From NCBI GenBank assembly GCA_016202555.1, contig JACQOL010000049.1:1-9474 (forward strand): a DNA stretch of 9,474 bases, in the 5' to 3' direction. This DNA is from Chloroflexota bacterium. GTDB taxonomy: Bacteria; Chloroflexota; Dehalococcoidia; Dehalococcoidales; UBA2162. The notes beneath the pieces are model-generated. The model saw only the letters and a program-made list of their open reading frames with translations. It was not told the origin of the DNA and did no database searches. Below are positions 1 to 6,679 of the stretch, one piece after another (the stretch's first letter is position 1; every line of letters begins with the position of its first letter). Both the position numbers and the translations under genes were made by a program.

Positions 1-827
1 ATAGCGATAATAACATCAGCGGTATCAACTGCCATATTAGCGTAAGCCATACCATGCATTCCCAGCATACCGAAACTCAGGGCATGACTCTCCGGAAAGC
101 AGCCGATGCCGAGTAAAGTAGTAATTACCGGTATTTGGGCTTTCTCGGCTAATTCCTTTAGCTCAGCATAAGCTCCGGAGATAGCTACTCCCCGGCCAGC
201 GATAATAGCCGGTTGCCGGGCTTCATTGATAAGTTTGGCAGCTTTCTTAATCTGTGCCGGGTGCCCCTGTAGCGTTGGCTTATAACCGGACAGGTTAACC
301 CGGCTCGGATAATGAAATTCTGTCTCTTCACTAAACACATCTTTCGGTATGTCAATAAGCACCGGACCGGGTCGCCCGCTCCTGGCTAGGTAAAACGCTT
401 CCTTAATTATCCTGGCCAGTGAGCTGGTCTCAAGGACAAGGTAGTTATGCTTGGTAATCGGTAGCGTAATACCGGTAATATCTACCTCCTGGAAGGCATC
501 TTTACCAATAAAGGGCCGGGCTACCTGACCGGTAATGGCAACCATCGGCGAGGAATCAAGGTAAGCATCAGCAATACCGGTCACCAGGTTAGTCGCCCCC
601 GGGCCAGAGGTGGCAAAACATACCCCGACCTTTCCGGTAGCCCGGGCGTAGCCTTCGGCAGCGTGGGCTGCCCCCTGTTCATGGCGCACCAGGATATGAC
701 GGAGCTGAGGGTATTGAGGCAGGGTATCATACAACGGTAAAATAGCCCCACCCAGAATACCAAAGATAACCTCTACCCCTTCTTTTAGTAGACTCTCACA
801 AACGATTTGACCACCCGTCATCTTCAT
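1..827 (-). CDS. ilvB: Acetolactate synthase large subunit, N-terminal part (cut by window edge)
   Basis: Thiamine-diphosphate enzyme that condenses two pyruvates (or pyruvate and 2-oxobutyrate) in the first common step of Val/Leu/Ile synthesis; cytoplasmic, normally paired with the small subunit IlvN, which would lie beyond the window. About 275 residues are visible of a usual 550-590. They cover the TPP-binding PYR domain and the start of the central domain. RHEQGAAHAAEGYARATG carries the catalytic Glu (residue 50), and TSGPGATN and GQVARPFIGKDAFQE are further family motifs. The start at 827 gives MKMTGGQIV, the normal family N-terminus. The gene begins 11 nt after the ilvD stop, and the ilvD 3' end (AGGGAG) lies about 14 nt before the ATG, so translational coupling is likely. 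Oddity: the usual GxPGG motif reads GILGG (Leu at residue 25). Identification is firm; other TPP enzymes are less likely given ilvD next door. Confidence 0.95.
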   Translation of the reverse strand, partial: MKMTGGQIVCESLLKEGVEVIFGILGGAILPLYDTLPQYPQLRHILVRHEQGAAHAAEGYARATGKVGVCFATSGPGATNLVTGIADAYLDSSPMVAITGQVARPFIGKDAFQEVDITGITLPITKHNYLVLETSSLARIIKEAFYLARSGRPGPVLIDIPKDVFSEETEFHYPSRVNLSGYKPTLQGHPAQIKKAAKLINEARQPAIIAGRGVAISGAYAELKELAEKAQIPVITTLLGIGCFPESHALSFGMLGMHGMAYANMAVDTADVIIA

Positions 828-838
828 AATTAATTCTT

Positions 839-2506
839 TTACTCCCTGAACACCGCCCCGGTGCTGGCGGAAGATACCTTTTCTGCATAGCGTTTGAGAT
901 AACCTGTTTTTACTCTCGGCTCAAAATCGGCTAGTTTTACCAGCCGGGCGGCAATTTCTTTATCACTAAGCTCTACCTCAAGCTTAGCGTTTGGAATATC
1001 AATCTTGATGATATCCCCATCTTTCAGGACAGCGATAGTCCCCCGGCTGGCAGCCTCAGGGGAGACATGCCCGATAGCCGCCCCCCGGGTTGCCCCGGAA
1101 AAACGTCCGTCAGTTATCAGGGCGACTCCTTTATCCATACCCATACCGCTGAGCAAGGAGGTGGGGGTGAGCATCTCCCTCATCCCGGGACCACCTTTTG
1201 GTCCTTCGTAACGGATAACGAGCACTTCACCAGCTTTGATACGGCGACCCATTATGGCTTTTGTAGCTTCTTCTTCAGAATCAAAGACTTTAGCCGGTCC
1301 CTGATGAACCATCATCTCCGGAGCTACAGCGGCACTCTTAACGACTCCCCCCTCTGGCGCCAGGTTACCGAAAAGGATAGTAATACCTCCGGTAGGTGAA
1401 TAAGACTTAGCCCGGGAACGGATAACGTCTCGGTCGGTAACCCGCCTCCCGGCAATAACCTCAGCCACTGATTTACCCGATACTGTTTGTGCTTCCAGCT
1501 TTAATAATCCTTTTAATTCCTTCATCACAGCGGCGATACCCCCCGCCCGGTCTAAATCCTCAAGGTGATAATCACCAGCCGGCCTTAGTTTACAGAGCTG
1601 AGGGGTAGACTGGCTTATCTTATTCAGACTTTTCAGAGGAAAGGGAACCTTTGCCTCATGAGCGATTGCCATCAGGTGGAGAACCGAGTTAGTGCTGCCA
1701 CCTAATGCCATATCAACAGTAAAAGCATTATGAAGCGAGTCCTTGTTGATGATGTCTCGTGGGCGGATATTTTTAGCCAGTAGCTGCATAATTTGCTCCC
1801 CGGCTTGTCTGGCTAACTGCCGCCGCCGAGCATCGACAGCCGGAATAGTACCGTTACCGGGTAATCCCATACCCAAAGCTTCGGTCAAACAGTTCATCGT
1901 ATTGGCGGTGAACATACCGGCACAGCTACCACAACCGGGACAGGCAACACTCTCCAGCTCTGCCAGCTCTTGCTCAGTCATTTGCCCACTGGCGACCTTA
2001 CCGACAGCTTCAAAGACAGAGCTGAGGTCAACTTCACTAAACCCATCCCCGTTCGGTAGCCTCCCTTTCAGCATCGGGCCACCGCTGATAAAGATGGACG
2101 GTAGATTCAGCCTGACCGCTGCCATCAACATCCCGGGGATTATTTTGTCACAGTTAGGAATGAAGACCAGAGCATCAAAAGCATGCGCCTCAGCCACTAT
2201 CTCTACTGAATCAGCGATTAGTTCACGGCTGGGCAGGCTATATTTCATACCAGCGTGATTCATAGCGATGCCATCACAGACGGCAATGGTATTGACCTCA
2301 AAGGGGACACCCCCGCCACTCCGTATCCCGCTCTTCACCGCCTCAGCAATCTCTTGCAGGTGCATGTGCCCGGGCACAATCTCGCTGAAGCTGTTGATAA
2401 TGCCAATGAAAGGCTTATCCATTTCAGCCGGCCTGCAGCCCAGGGCGCTTAATAAAGCCCGATGTCCCGCACGTTCTATTCCTTTTTTAATAGCATCGCT
2501 TTTCAT
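839..2506 (-). CDS. ilvD: Dihydroxy-acid dehydratase
   Basis: Fe-S dehydratase that converts 2,3-dihydroxy-isovalerate or 2,3-dihydroxy-3-methylvalerate to the 2-oxo acids, third step of the Val/Ile pathway, in the cytoplasm. At 555 residues it is full length for the family (about 550-620). Cysteines that fit cluster-ligand or conserved positions are Cys77 in [10 protein letters not shown], Cys119 in [10 protein letters not shown], and Cys189/192/195 in [18 protein letters not shown]. The C-terminal half has the signature [18 protein letters not shown] followed by [11 protein letters not shown]. The start at 2506 gives [19 protein letters not shown], typical for the family, behind a purine-rich AGAGAAGAAAG. 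It is the first structural gene of the operon, preceded by an attenuator-like leader and followed 11 nt later by ilvB. I see no damage. The order ilvD-ilvB from a BCAA-controlled promoter fits a biosynthetic role rather than sugar-acid dehydration (EDD family). Confidence 0.97.
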   Translation of the reverse strand: MKSDAIKKGIERAGHRALLSALGCRPAEMDKPFIGIINSFSEIVPGHMHLQEIAEAVKSGIRSGGGVPFEVNTIAVCDGIAMNHAGMKYSLPSRELIADSVEIVAEAHAFDALVFIPNCDKIIPGMLMAAVRLNLPSIFISGGPMLKGRLPNGDGFSEVDLSSVFEAVGKVASGQMTEQELAELESVACPGCGSCAGMFTANTMNCLTEALGMGLPGNGTIPAVDARRRQLARQAGEQIMQLLAKNIRPRDIINKDSLHNAFTVDMALGGSTNSVLHLMAIAHEAKVPFPLKSLNKISQSTPQLCKLRPAGDYHLEDLDRAGGIAAVMKELKGLLKLEAQTVSGKSVAEVIAGRRVTDRDVIRSRAKSYSPTGGITILFGNLAPEGGVVKSAAVAPEMMVHQGPAKVFDSEEEATKAIMGRRIKAGEVLVIRYEGPKGGPGMREMLTPTSLLSGMGMDKGVALITDGRFSGATRGAAIGHVSPEAASRGTIAVLKDGDIIKIDIPNAKLEVELSDKEIAARLVKLADFEPRVKTGYLKRYAEKVSSASTGAVFRE

Positions 2507-2541
2507 ATCTTTCTCTTCTCTTTTAGCGTTTCAGGTTAAAC

Positions 2542-2592
2542 AAAAATGACTTCCCTGTGGGTACGGTCTCTTGTCCTGTGGAGACGACCCAC
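2542..2592 (-). promoter_or_regulatory. Attenuator-like hairpins of the ilv leader
   Basis: Read on the minus strand, a strong hairpin pairs GTGGGT (2592-2587) with ACCCAC (2562-2557) and GTCTC (2585-2581) with GAGAC (2570-2566), with loop CACAGGACAA. Two alternatives compete with it. In the first, leader-peptide codons GGTACTTGT (2622-2614) can pair with ACAA (2574-2571) and GTACC (2564-2560). In the second, a short stem GAC/GTC plus CCC/GGG (2568 to 2548) sits one nucleotide before TTTTT (2546-2542) and could be the terminator. The strong hairpin alone ends 10 nt before the T run, so it would more naturally be the antiterminator. The pairings are read from the sequence; the switching logic is inferred, and the terminator stem is weak on paper. 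Confidence 0.6.
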
Positions 2593-2600
2593 CGGCCGAA

Positions 2601-2645
2601 TTATGTATAGATAACAAGTACCAGGATATTATTTTGCTTGGTCAT
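2601..2645 (-). CDS. ilv operon leader peptide rich in Ile/Leu/Val
   Basis: A 14-codon ORF between the ilv promoter and ilvD encodes MTKQNNILVLVIYT. Six consecutive codons (ATC CTG GTA CTT GTT ATC) specify Ile, Leu, Val, Leu, Val, Ile, exactly the end products of the operon it precedes. Such peptides act as sensors: scarcity of charged branched-chain tRNAs stalls the ribosome and changes folding of the downstream RNA. The TAA stop at 2603-2601 lies 8 nt before the first arm of a strong hairpin, a usual attenuator geometry. No Shine-Dalgarno sequence precedes the ATG; the predicted transcription start is only about 3 nt upstream, so the leader may be translated from an almost leaderless mRNA. 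The peptide itself is probably without function after synthesis. It is too short for normal gene callers. Residue content and position are seen directly; the regulatory role is inferred. Confidence 0.8.
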   Translation of the reverse strand: MTKQNNILVLVIYT

Positions 2646-2654
2646 TGTCTTGAT

Positions 2655-2683
2655 AGAGTATCATAATTTATATTTACTGTCAA
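2655..2683 (-). promoter_or_regulatory. Sigma-70-type promoter of the ilv operon
   Basis: On the minus strand TTGACA (2683-2678, perfect -35) is followed after 17 nt by TACTCT (2660-2655, -10 of the TANNNT type). The predicted transcription start near 2648 lies about 3 nt before the leader-peptide ATG. Spacing and match make this the best promoter in the window. Confidence 0.75.
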
Positions 2684-2707
2684 ATGGAGTGAAAATACGG
2701 TAGTGTA

Positions 2708-3088
2708 TCATTTTGAATTCGGGTCTTCAGTTAAATGGAATCCCTTCTTCTTCGCTCTTTTGTGATATATTTGGCGTATTACTTCGCCCATCCTTTCAAA
2801 CTCCACATCGGTAAAGACATCACTTTTAGCGTTATTGCAGGCATAACAAGCATGGGCTAAATTGCCTTCGTCATCATTGTTTTTATCTCCATCTTTATGG
2901 TCTATTTCCAAATGATGACCCCTCGTCCCAGGTTTATTTTCTCCATGCCGGAATCCAAGCTTCAATGTTTCTTTATTTCTTGCCCATACGTTTAGAAAAT
3001 CCTGTTGCTCAATTCCACAATATTGGCAGAAATGCTTATTCCCGTCCCGTAGGCTATTCCACAGTCGTAGTTCATTTTTGGCTTTCAT
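2708..3088 (-). CDS. Stand-alone HNH endonuclease, zinc-ribbon type
   Basis: This 126-residue protein carries an HNH (His-Me finger) nuclease core. CQYC (Cys21, Cys24) and CYAC (Cys81, Cys84) would bind a structural zinc. HHLEIDHKDGD supplies the His/Asp of the ββα-metal motif (Asp63-His64), followed by Asn76, His79 and NNAKSD (Asn86, Lys88). The C-terminal 35 residues are basic and probably helical. It should cut or nick DNA with a divalent metal; target and role cannot be read. No methyltransferase, intron, terminase or toxin partner is adjacent. The gene stands alone, 148 bp beyond rpiB, and its stop is only about 25 bp from the ilv promoter. That 148-bp gap holds no promoter or RNA I can support. 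The gene is visibly more A/T-rich than its neighbours, which suggests acquisition. The start at 3088 is the first ATG, with a weak AGAG upstream. Possible roles include defence or a solitary homing-type gene. Confidence 0.85.
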   Translation of the reverse strand: MKAKNELRLWNSLRDGNKHFCQYCGIEQQDFLNVWARNKETLKLGFRHGENKPGTRGHHLEIDHKDGDKNNDDEGNLAHACYACNNAKSDVFTDVEFERMGEVIRQIYHKRAKKKGFHLTEDPNSK

Positions 3089-3236
3089 GTGCTCTTTTTA
3101 CTCTCTTCCACTGGTCACACCATTCTACCACATTAGTTAACTAGCTTTACGATTTCATCAATAGTTCAGATGTGAGCCATTAGACCAGCAGTCCGGGCGT
3201 TCTAGGATATGGTTAGCTAAATATTTATGAGGGGCG

Positions 3237-3671
3237 TCAGATTTCCATTGCCTTTATCTCGTCCACCCGGCGCTGGTGGCGGCCCCCCTCAAATTTACAG
3301 GTAAGAAAAGCCTCAACAATTTCAGGCAGGTCCTTGGGCGTTTCTTCTCCAGCCAAACAGAGAATGTTGGCATCATTATGCTGACGAGACCGGCAGGCGC
3401 TGAAAACAGAATAGCTCAGGGCGGCTCTTATTCCCTTCACTTTATTGGCCGCAATACACATACCAATACCGGTGCCGCATATCAGGATACCTCTTTCAAA
3501 ATTACCTTTAGCAACTGCCTGAGCTACTTTTTGGGCAATATCAGGGTAATCCACCGACTTATCAGTATAAGTGCCAAAGTCTTCATAGCTATGCCCGGCA
3601 TCGGTAATCAGCTTCATGACCTCTTGCTTCAGTTTTAGCCCCTGGTGGTCACTACCAATAGCAATACGCAT
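3237..3671 (-). CDS. rpiB: Ribose-5-phosphate isomerase B
   Basis: Cytoplasmic isomerase that interconverts ribulose-5-P and ribose-5-P, linking the pentose phosphate pathway to PRPP and nucleotide synthesis. The 144-residue protein (family about 145-155) starts MRIAIGSDHQG with the phosphate/sugar-binding GSDH. Cys65 in ICGTGIGMCIAANK matches E. coli catalytic Cys66, and His98 in RSRQHNDANILCLA matches the catalytic His99. GGRHQRRVDEI near the C-terminus is the usual phosphate-binding end. A longer reading frame begins 12 codons upstream, but GGGAGG placed 7 nt before the ATG at 3671 and the family N-terminus settle this start. The ATG shares one base with the tsaC stop (TAATG), so the two are translationally coupled. 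An allose-6-P isomerase side role is possible, but the context suits RpiB. Confidence 0.96.
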   Translation of the reverse strand: MRIAIGSDHQGLKLKQEVMKLITDAGHSYEDFGTYTDKSVDYPDIAQKVAQAVAKGNFERGILICGTGIGMCIAANKVKGIRAALSYSVFSACRSRQHNDANILCLAGEETPKDLPEIVEAFLTCKFEGGRHQRRVDEIKAMEI

Positions 3672-4318
3672 TATCCAGCCTCCCTTACCGATAAGACATT
3701 CCCACATACTTTCTCAATCGCTTCTTTTGATATGGCGCCTTCCCGTAGCACTACAGGTATCGCTCCGGTGACATCAACTATGGTCGATTCTTTACCCCCG
3801 GAGCATCGCCCGCCATCAAAAATTAAATCTACTTTATCGCCAAGCTGAGTATAGACCTCATCAGCCGTTAGCGGACTCAGCTGACCGCTGAGATTAGCAC
3901 TGGTGCCAATAATAGGAGTTCCTAAACCCTCAATCAGAGCAATAGGAACGGGATGAGCCGGAATACGGATGGCGATGGTGCTACCGCCAGCGGTTAGGAA
4001 ATCAGGAACCGAAGCGGATTTAGTCAAAACCAGGGTCAGAGCACCGGGCAGGAAGTGGTAGATAAGACACCAGGCAATCGGCGGCACCGGGTCAGCCACC
4101 ATCGTTATCTGTGATACATTAGCGAGCAATAAAGGGAGGGGCATATTCCGGGGTCGTTTCTTTACCTCGTAAATCCTCTCCACAGCTTGCTGAAAGCCAG
4201 CACCAGCCCCCAGACCGTAAACAGTATCGGTGGGAAAGGCAACTATTCCGCCCTGCTTAAGAATAGCAATGCCCCTCTCAATCTGTTGTTGAATTTCTAA
4301 AGCAGACATTACCAACAT
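3671..4318 (-). CDS. tsaC: L-threonylcarbamoyladenylate synthase (Sua5/YrdC/TsaC family)
   Basis: Makes threonylcarbamoyl-AMP from Thr, bicarbonate and ATP, the first step in forming t6A37 on ANN-decoding tRNAs. The protein has about 215 residues and only the YrdC domain; the extra C-terminal Sua5 domain is absent. Family motifs are FPTDTVYGLGAGA, YEVKKRPRNMPLPLLL (Lys/Arg nucleotide-binding stretch), PGALTLVL, IAIRIPAHP, IIGTSANLSG and ESTIVDVTG. The reading frame opens with GTG at 4333, but AGGTGA at the same place is a better Shine-Dalgarno for the ATG at 4318 (spacing about 11 nt). ATG at 4309 (MSALEIQQQ) is a further option. Nothing conserved is lost by any of these choices. It overlaps rpiB by one base downstream and diverges from guaA upstream. 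Confidence 0.93.
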   Translation of the reverse strand: MLVMSALEIQQQIERGIAILKQGGIVAFPTDTVYGLGAGAGFQQAVERIYEVKKRPRNMPLPLLLANVSQITMVADPVPPIAWCLIYHFLPGALTLVLTKSASVPDFLTAGGSTIAIRIPAHPVPIALIEGLGTPIIGTSANLSGQLSPLTADEVYTQLGDKVDLIFDGGRCSGGKESTIVDVTGAIPVVLREGAISKEAIEKVCGNVLSVREAG

Positions 4319-4347
4319 TAAGTTTTGTCTCACCTGCCGTTATTCAC

Positions 4348-4376
4348 TTGACGATAGTATAGCACAATGATAATCT
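4348..4376 (+). promoter_or_regulatory. Putative guaA promoter giving a leaderless mRNA
   Basis: TTGACG (4348-4353) is followed after 17 nt by TAATCT (4371-4376), a TANNNT -10 element. The ATG of guaA lies 7 nt after the -10, so transcription would start at or next to the start codon. No Shine-Dalgarno is present upstream of that ATG, which agrees with leaderless translation. The -10 matches the consensus poorly (3 of 6), hence the modest confidence. Confidence 0.45.
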
Positions 4377-4383
4377 TTGATAA
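4356..4383 (-). promoter_or_regulatory. Putative tsaC-rpiB promoter
   Basis: On the minus strand TTATCA (4383-4378) and TATACT (4361-4356) are separated by 16 nt, matching consensus at 4 of 6 and 5 of 6 positions. The predicted start lies near 4349, about 30 nt before the tsaC ATG. The elements interleave with those of the divergent guaA promoter, so the two polymerases could not occupy the site together. Confidence 0.5.
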
Positions 4384-6075
4384 ATGGATTTATCAGAAAA
4401 CAAGGCTGAAGAAACGGCAAAGACCAATCGCCGGATAAAGACCAGCGGCGATATCGAGGTCTCTACTTATCTGGAGATTGCCAAGGAGATAGGCGGTGAG
4501 CGGCCGGCGGCTGCCAGGGAGGTGGTGGGTAGTGAGGAACGGCAGGCGATAGTTGTCATTGACTTCGGCTCACAGTACAGTATGCTCATCACCCGGCGAA
4601 TACGAGAGTGCCAGGTGTACTGTGAGATGGTATCTTACGATGCCCCCTGGGAAAAGATAGCCCCACTCAAGCCCAAGGGTTTTATCCTCTCCGGCGGACC
4701 AGCCAGTGTTTATCAACCGGGAGCTCCTCTGGCTCCGGCTTATATTTATGAAAGCCACCTGCCGGTACTGGGTATCTGCTATGGCATGCAGGTTATTACC
4801 AAGCAATTAGGGGGACGAGTGGCTCCGGGAGCGAAGCAGGAATATGGTCATGCCATTCTCCACCTGAGCGATGTCAATTCACCCCTCTTTGCTGGTTTGG
4901 AAGACTCCTCCCCGGTTTGGATGAGCCATGGCGATAGAATTGAAGAGATGCCACCTGGTTTTACTGCCCTGGCTTATACTGAGAATTCACCGGTGGCAGT
5001 TATGGGCAACGACCAGGGAATATTTGGTCTCCAGTTCCATCCTGAGGTCGCCCATACCCCGCAGGGTAAAACTATCCTGGAAAACTTCGTCTACCGAATC
5101 TGTGGCTGCCAGGGCAACTGGACAATGGGCAATTTCATCACTGAAAGCCTGTCCAGAATCAAAGAGCAGGTTGGTAGTGGTAAAGTCATCTGTGCTCTCT
5201 CGGGAGGGGTGGATTCAGCGGTGGTGGCGACCCTCATCTATCGGGCGATTGGCGACCAGCTTACCTGCATCTATGTCAATAATGGACTGCTCCGCCGCGA
5301 AGAAGTCGAGAGGACATTTAAGGTCTTCCGCGAGAACCTGGGGATGAAGATTGTTTATGTTGATGCCACAGAAAGATTCCTTGACCGATTAAAGGGAGTT
5401 GTTGACCCGGAGGTAAAACGCAAAGTTATCGGTGAGGAATTCATTAAGGTATTTGAGGAAGAAGCTAACAAAATCGGCCGGGTTGACTTTCTGGCTCAGG
5501 GGACTCTCTACCCGGATGTTATTGAGAGTGCTTCATCAGGGAGCACTGCCTCCGCCAAGATAAAAACCCACCATAATGTTGGTGGACTGCCGGCAAAGAT
5601 GAAGCTTCAGTTGATTGAACCTCTGCGCTATCTGTTTAAGGACGAGGTGCGCCAGGTGGGGTCGGAACTGGGTATGCCCGAAGAAATGGTCTGGCGGCAG
5701 CCCTTCCCCGGTCCGGGGCTGGCGATTCGCATTATCGGTGAGGTTACCGCCGAAAAACTGGAAATACTGCGCTCGGCTGATTTCATTATGATGAACGAGA
5801 TTAAAAAAGCCCAGCTCTACCGGCAGGTGTGGCAGAGCTTCGCCGTGCTTACCGATGTCAAAAGCGTGGGTGTGATGGGCGATTACCGCACTTATAGCTA
5901 TCTGCTGGCCCTGCGGGCTGTCACCAGCGAGGATGCCATGACGGCCGACTGGGCACGCCTGCCCTATGACTTTCTGGCCCGGGTTTCCAGCCGTATCGTC
6001 AACGAAGTCCCCGGCGTCAACCGCGTCGTCTACGACATCACCTCCAAACCCCCCTCTACTATTGAATGGGAGTAG
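4384..6075 (+). CDS. guaA: GMP synthase (glutamine-hydrolysing) with N-terminal extension
   Basis: Converts XMP to GMP using ATP and ammonia from glutamine; cytoplasmic, last step of GMP synthesis. Residues 55-240 form the class I glutaminase with nucleophile Cys132 (GICYGMQ) and His219/Glu221 (FHPEV). Residues 246-440 form the ATP pyrophosphatase with P-loop SGGVDS (273-278). The C-terminal dimerisation/XMP domain includes [12 protein letters not shown] and the canonical ending [11 protein letters not shown]. At 563 residues it is about 45-50 longer than usual, because the glutaminase motif [11 protein letters not shown] begins only at residue 56. The first 54 residues are charged and without a recognised motif. 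GTG codons at 4522 or 4525 would give a normal-length protein, but AGGGAGG abuts or overlaps them, so I keep ATG 4384, where a promoter-like sequence fits a leaderless mRNA. It diverges from tsaC and is followed 10 nt later by a membrane protein gene. Confidence 0.96.
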   Translation: MDLSENKAEETAKTNRRIKTSGDIEVSTYLEIAKEIGGERPAAAREVVGSEERQAIVVIDFGSQYSMLITRRIRECQVYCEMVSYDAPWEKIAPLKPKGFILSGGPASVYQPGAPLAPAYIYESHLPVLGICYGMQVITKQLGGRVAPGAKQEYGHAILHLSDVNSPLFAGLEDSSPVWMSHGDRIEEMPPGFTALAYTENSPVAVMGNDQGIFGLQFHPEVAHTPQGKTILENFVYRICGCQGNWTMGNFITESLSRIKEQVGSGKVICALSGGVDSAVVATLIYRAIGDQLTCIYVNNGLLRREEVERTFKVFRENLGMKIVYVDATERFLDRLKGVVDPEVKRKVIGEEFIKVFEEEANKIGRVDFLAQGTLYPDVIESASSGSTASAKIKTHHNVGGLPAKMKLQLIEPLRYLFKDEVRQVGSELGMPEEMVWRQPFPGPGLAIRIIGEVTAEKLEILRSADFIMMNEIKKAQLYRQVWQSFAVLTDVKSVGVMGDYRTYSYLLALRAVTSEDAMTADWARLPYDFLARVSSRIVNEVPGVNRVVYDITSKPPSTIEWE

Positions 6076-6085
6076 AGCAAAAACA

Positions 6086-6463
6086 ATGCTAGCTAACAGT
6101 ATTTTAAGGATAATAAACATCCCTATAACTTTCCTTCTCTTCATTCCAGAAATAATCACGACTTTCTTTCTCGGGCTTCTTATTGCTATCCCCCCAATCG
6201 GACTAGTTTATGTGTTGATCATGAACTTAATCTGGCTTCCCCTCTACGGACTTATCTTTGGCATCAGTTGGTTAAATAAGAAGGTGCCTTTTCTGGGAAT
6301 CCCCTTATCATTTATAGGGATACCTATTGTTACCATCTTGAATGCATTCTTACAAATTATGCCTAATCCCGAAAAGCAAGACAAGTATAACAAGGCAACC
6401 ATTTGTATGGAGTTCCCCTTTTCAATGCCTTCGCAACTGGTGGGTAAACTAATGGAAGGCTAG
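6086..6463 (+). CDS. Small integral membrane protein of unknown function
   Basis: I do not recognise this 125-residue protein. It is strongly hydrophobic: stretches at about residues 6-20, 23-44, 45-62 and 68-91 suggest three or four membrane segments, several broken by Pro (FIPEII, IAIPPIGL, GIPLSFIGIP). A polar linker NKK (64-66) lies between the third and fourth segments, and a soluble tail of about 33 residues (NPEKQDKYNK, then CMEFPFSMPSQLVGKLMEG) ends the protein. The reading frame is open further upstream inside guaA, but the first ATG outside guaA is at 6086, 10 nt after the guaA stop, with GAG/GGGAG of the guaA end as a weak ribosome site. That spacing suggests cotranscription and translational coupling with guaA. 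No transporter or enzyme signature is visible. A candidate terminator follows 15 nt after the stop. Confidence 0.7.
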   Translation: MLANSILRIINIPITFLLFIPEIITTFFLGLLIAIPPIGLVYVLIMNLIWLPLYGLIFGISWLNKKVPFLGIPLSFIGIPIVTILNAFLQIMPNPEKQDKYNKATICMEFPFSMPSQLVGKLMEG

Positions 6464-6478
6464 TCCATTCGGTAGTTT

Positions 6479-6500
6479 GAAGGGGTGAAACCCTTCTAAT
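6479..6500 (+). terminator. Candidate intrinsic terminator after the guaA/membrane-protein pair
   Basis: GAAGGG (6479-6484) pairs with CCCTTC (6491-6496), extendable by a T/A pair if one G bulges out, around a short GAA-containing loop. It is followed by TAATTTG, a poor U-tract. Position after a stop codon and before the repeat supports a terminator, but termination is likely to be incomplete. Confidence 0.45.
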
Positions 6501-6501
6501 T

Positions 6502-6616
6502 TGTCATTGCGAGGAGGCGTAGCCGACGTGGCAATCTGGGAGGGGAGGTTGTTGCCTCTCCCCACCACACAGATTGCTTCGCCTCCCGACAAAGTCGGGA
6601 TGGTCTCGCAATGACA
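6502..6616. repeat. 115-bp palindromic (REP/MITE-like) repeat, full copy
   Basis: The outer arms TGTCATTGCGAG (6502-6513) and CTCGCAATGACA (6605-6616) are perfect inverted repeats. Inner paired segments are GGAGGCG (6513-6519) with CGCCTCC (6580-6586), and GCAATCTG (6531-6538) with CAGATTGC (6570-6577). A GGGGAGG / CCTCTCCCC apex closes it. The right arm contains a further small hairpin CCCGAC-AAA-GTCGGG (6585-6599). I recall similar TGTCATTGCGAG...CTCGCAATGACA repeats as dispersed, multicopy elements in several bacterial phyla. It has no coding capacity of its own. Its right half recurs at 6977-7033. Confidence 0.9.
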
Positions 6617-6621
6617 TAGTG

Positions 6622-6656
6622 GCGACCGCCTCTGTCGGAATGGTCTCGAAATAACA
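6622..6656. repeat. Degenerate partial copy of the palindrome right arm
   Basis: The stretch at 6635-6656 matches the end of the palindrome (6595-6616) at 19 of 22 positions, in the same direction, and a CGCCTC lies just before it as in the parent copy. It therefore looks like an older, decayed tandem copy beside the intact one, next to the GIY-YIG start codon. Confidence 0.65.
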
Positions 6657-6679
6657 CAAGAGGTAGAAAGCTTGTCAAA

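Noticed and set aside
1743..2258. 171-codon open frame antisense to ilvD
   Set aside because: It lies entirely inside the well-supported ilvD on the other strand, has no recognisable motif and no ribosome site; it is a shadow of the real gene.
2507..2700. T-box riboswitch before ilvD
   Set aside because: No T-box sequence (UGGNACCGCG-like) or specifier-loop architecture; the coded BCAA peptide explains the leader better.
3155..3225. Possible tRNA-like or RNA remnant in the rpiB-HNH gap
   Set aside because: No cloverleaf, T-loop GGTTCGA or anticodon arm could be built on either strand.
3672..3707. Upstream start for rpiB giving 12 extra residues
   Set aside because: The family N-terminus MRIAIGSDH and GGGAGG with 7-nt spacing point to 3671; the extra codons lie within tsaC.
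4522..4527. GTG starts that would give a normal-length GuaA
   Set aside because: The AGGGAGG here touches or overlaps the GTG codons, leaving 0-3 nt spacing. Not excluded, but less supported than ATG 4384.
5536..6159. 207-codon open frame antisense to the guaA 3' end
   Set aside because: Overlaps the conserved C-terminal domain of GuaA, and its composition is a reverse reading of guaA codons.
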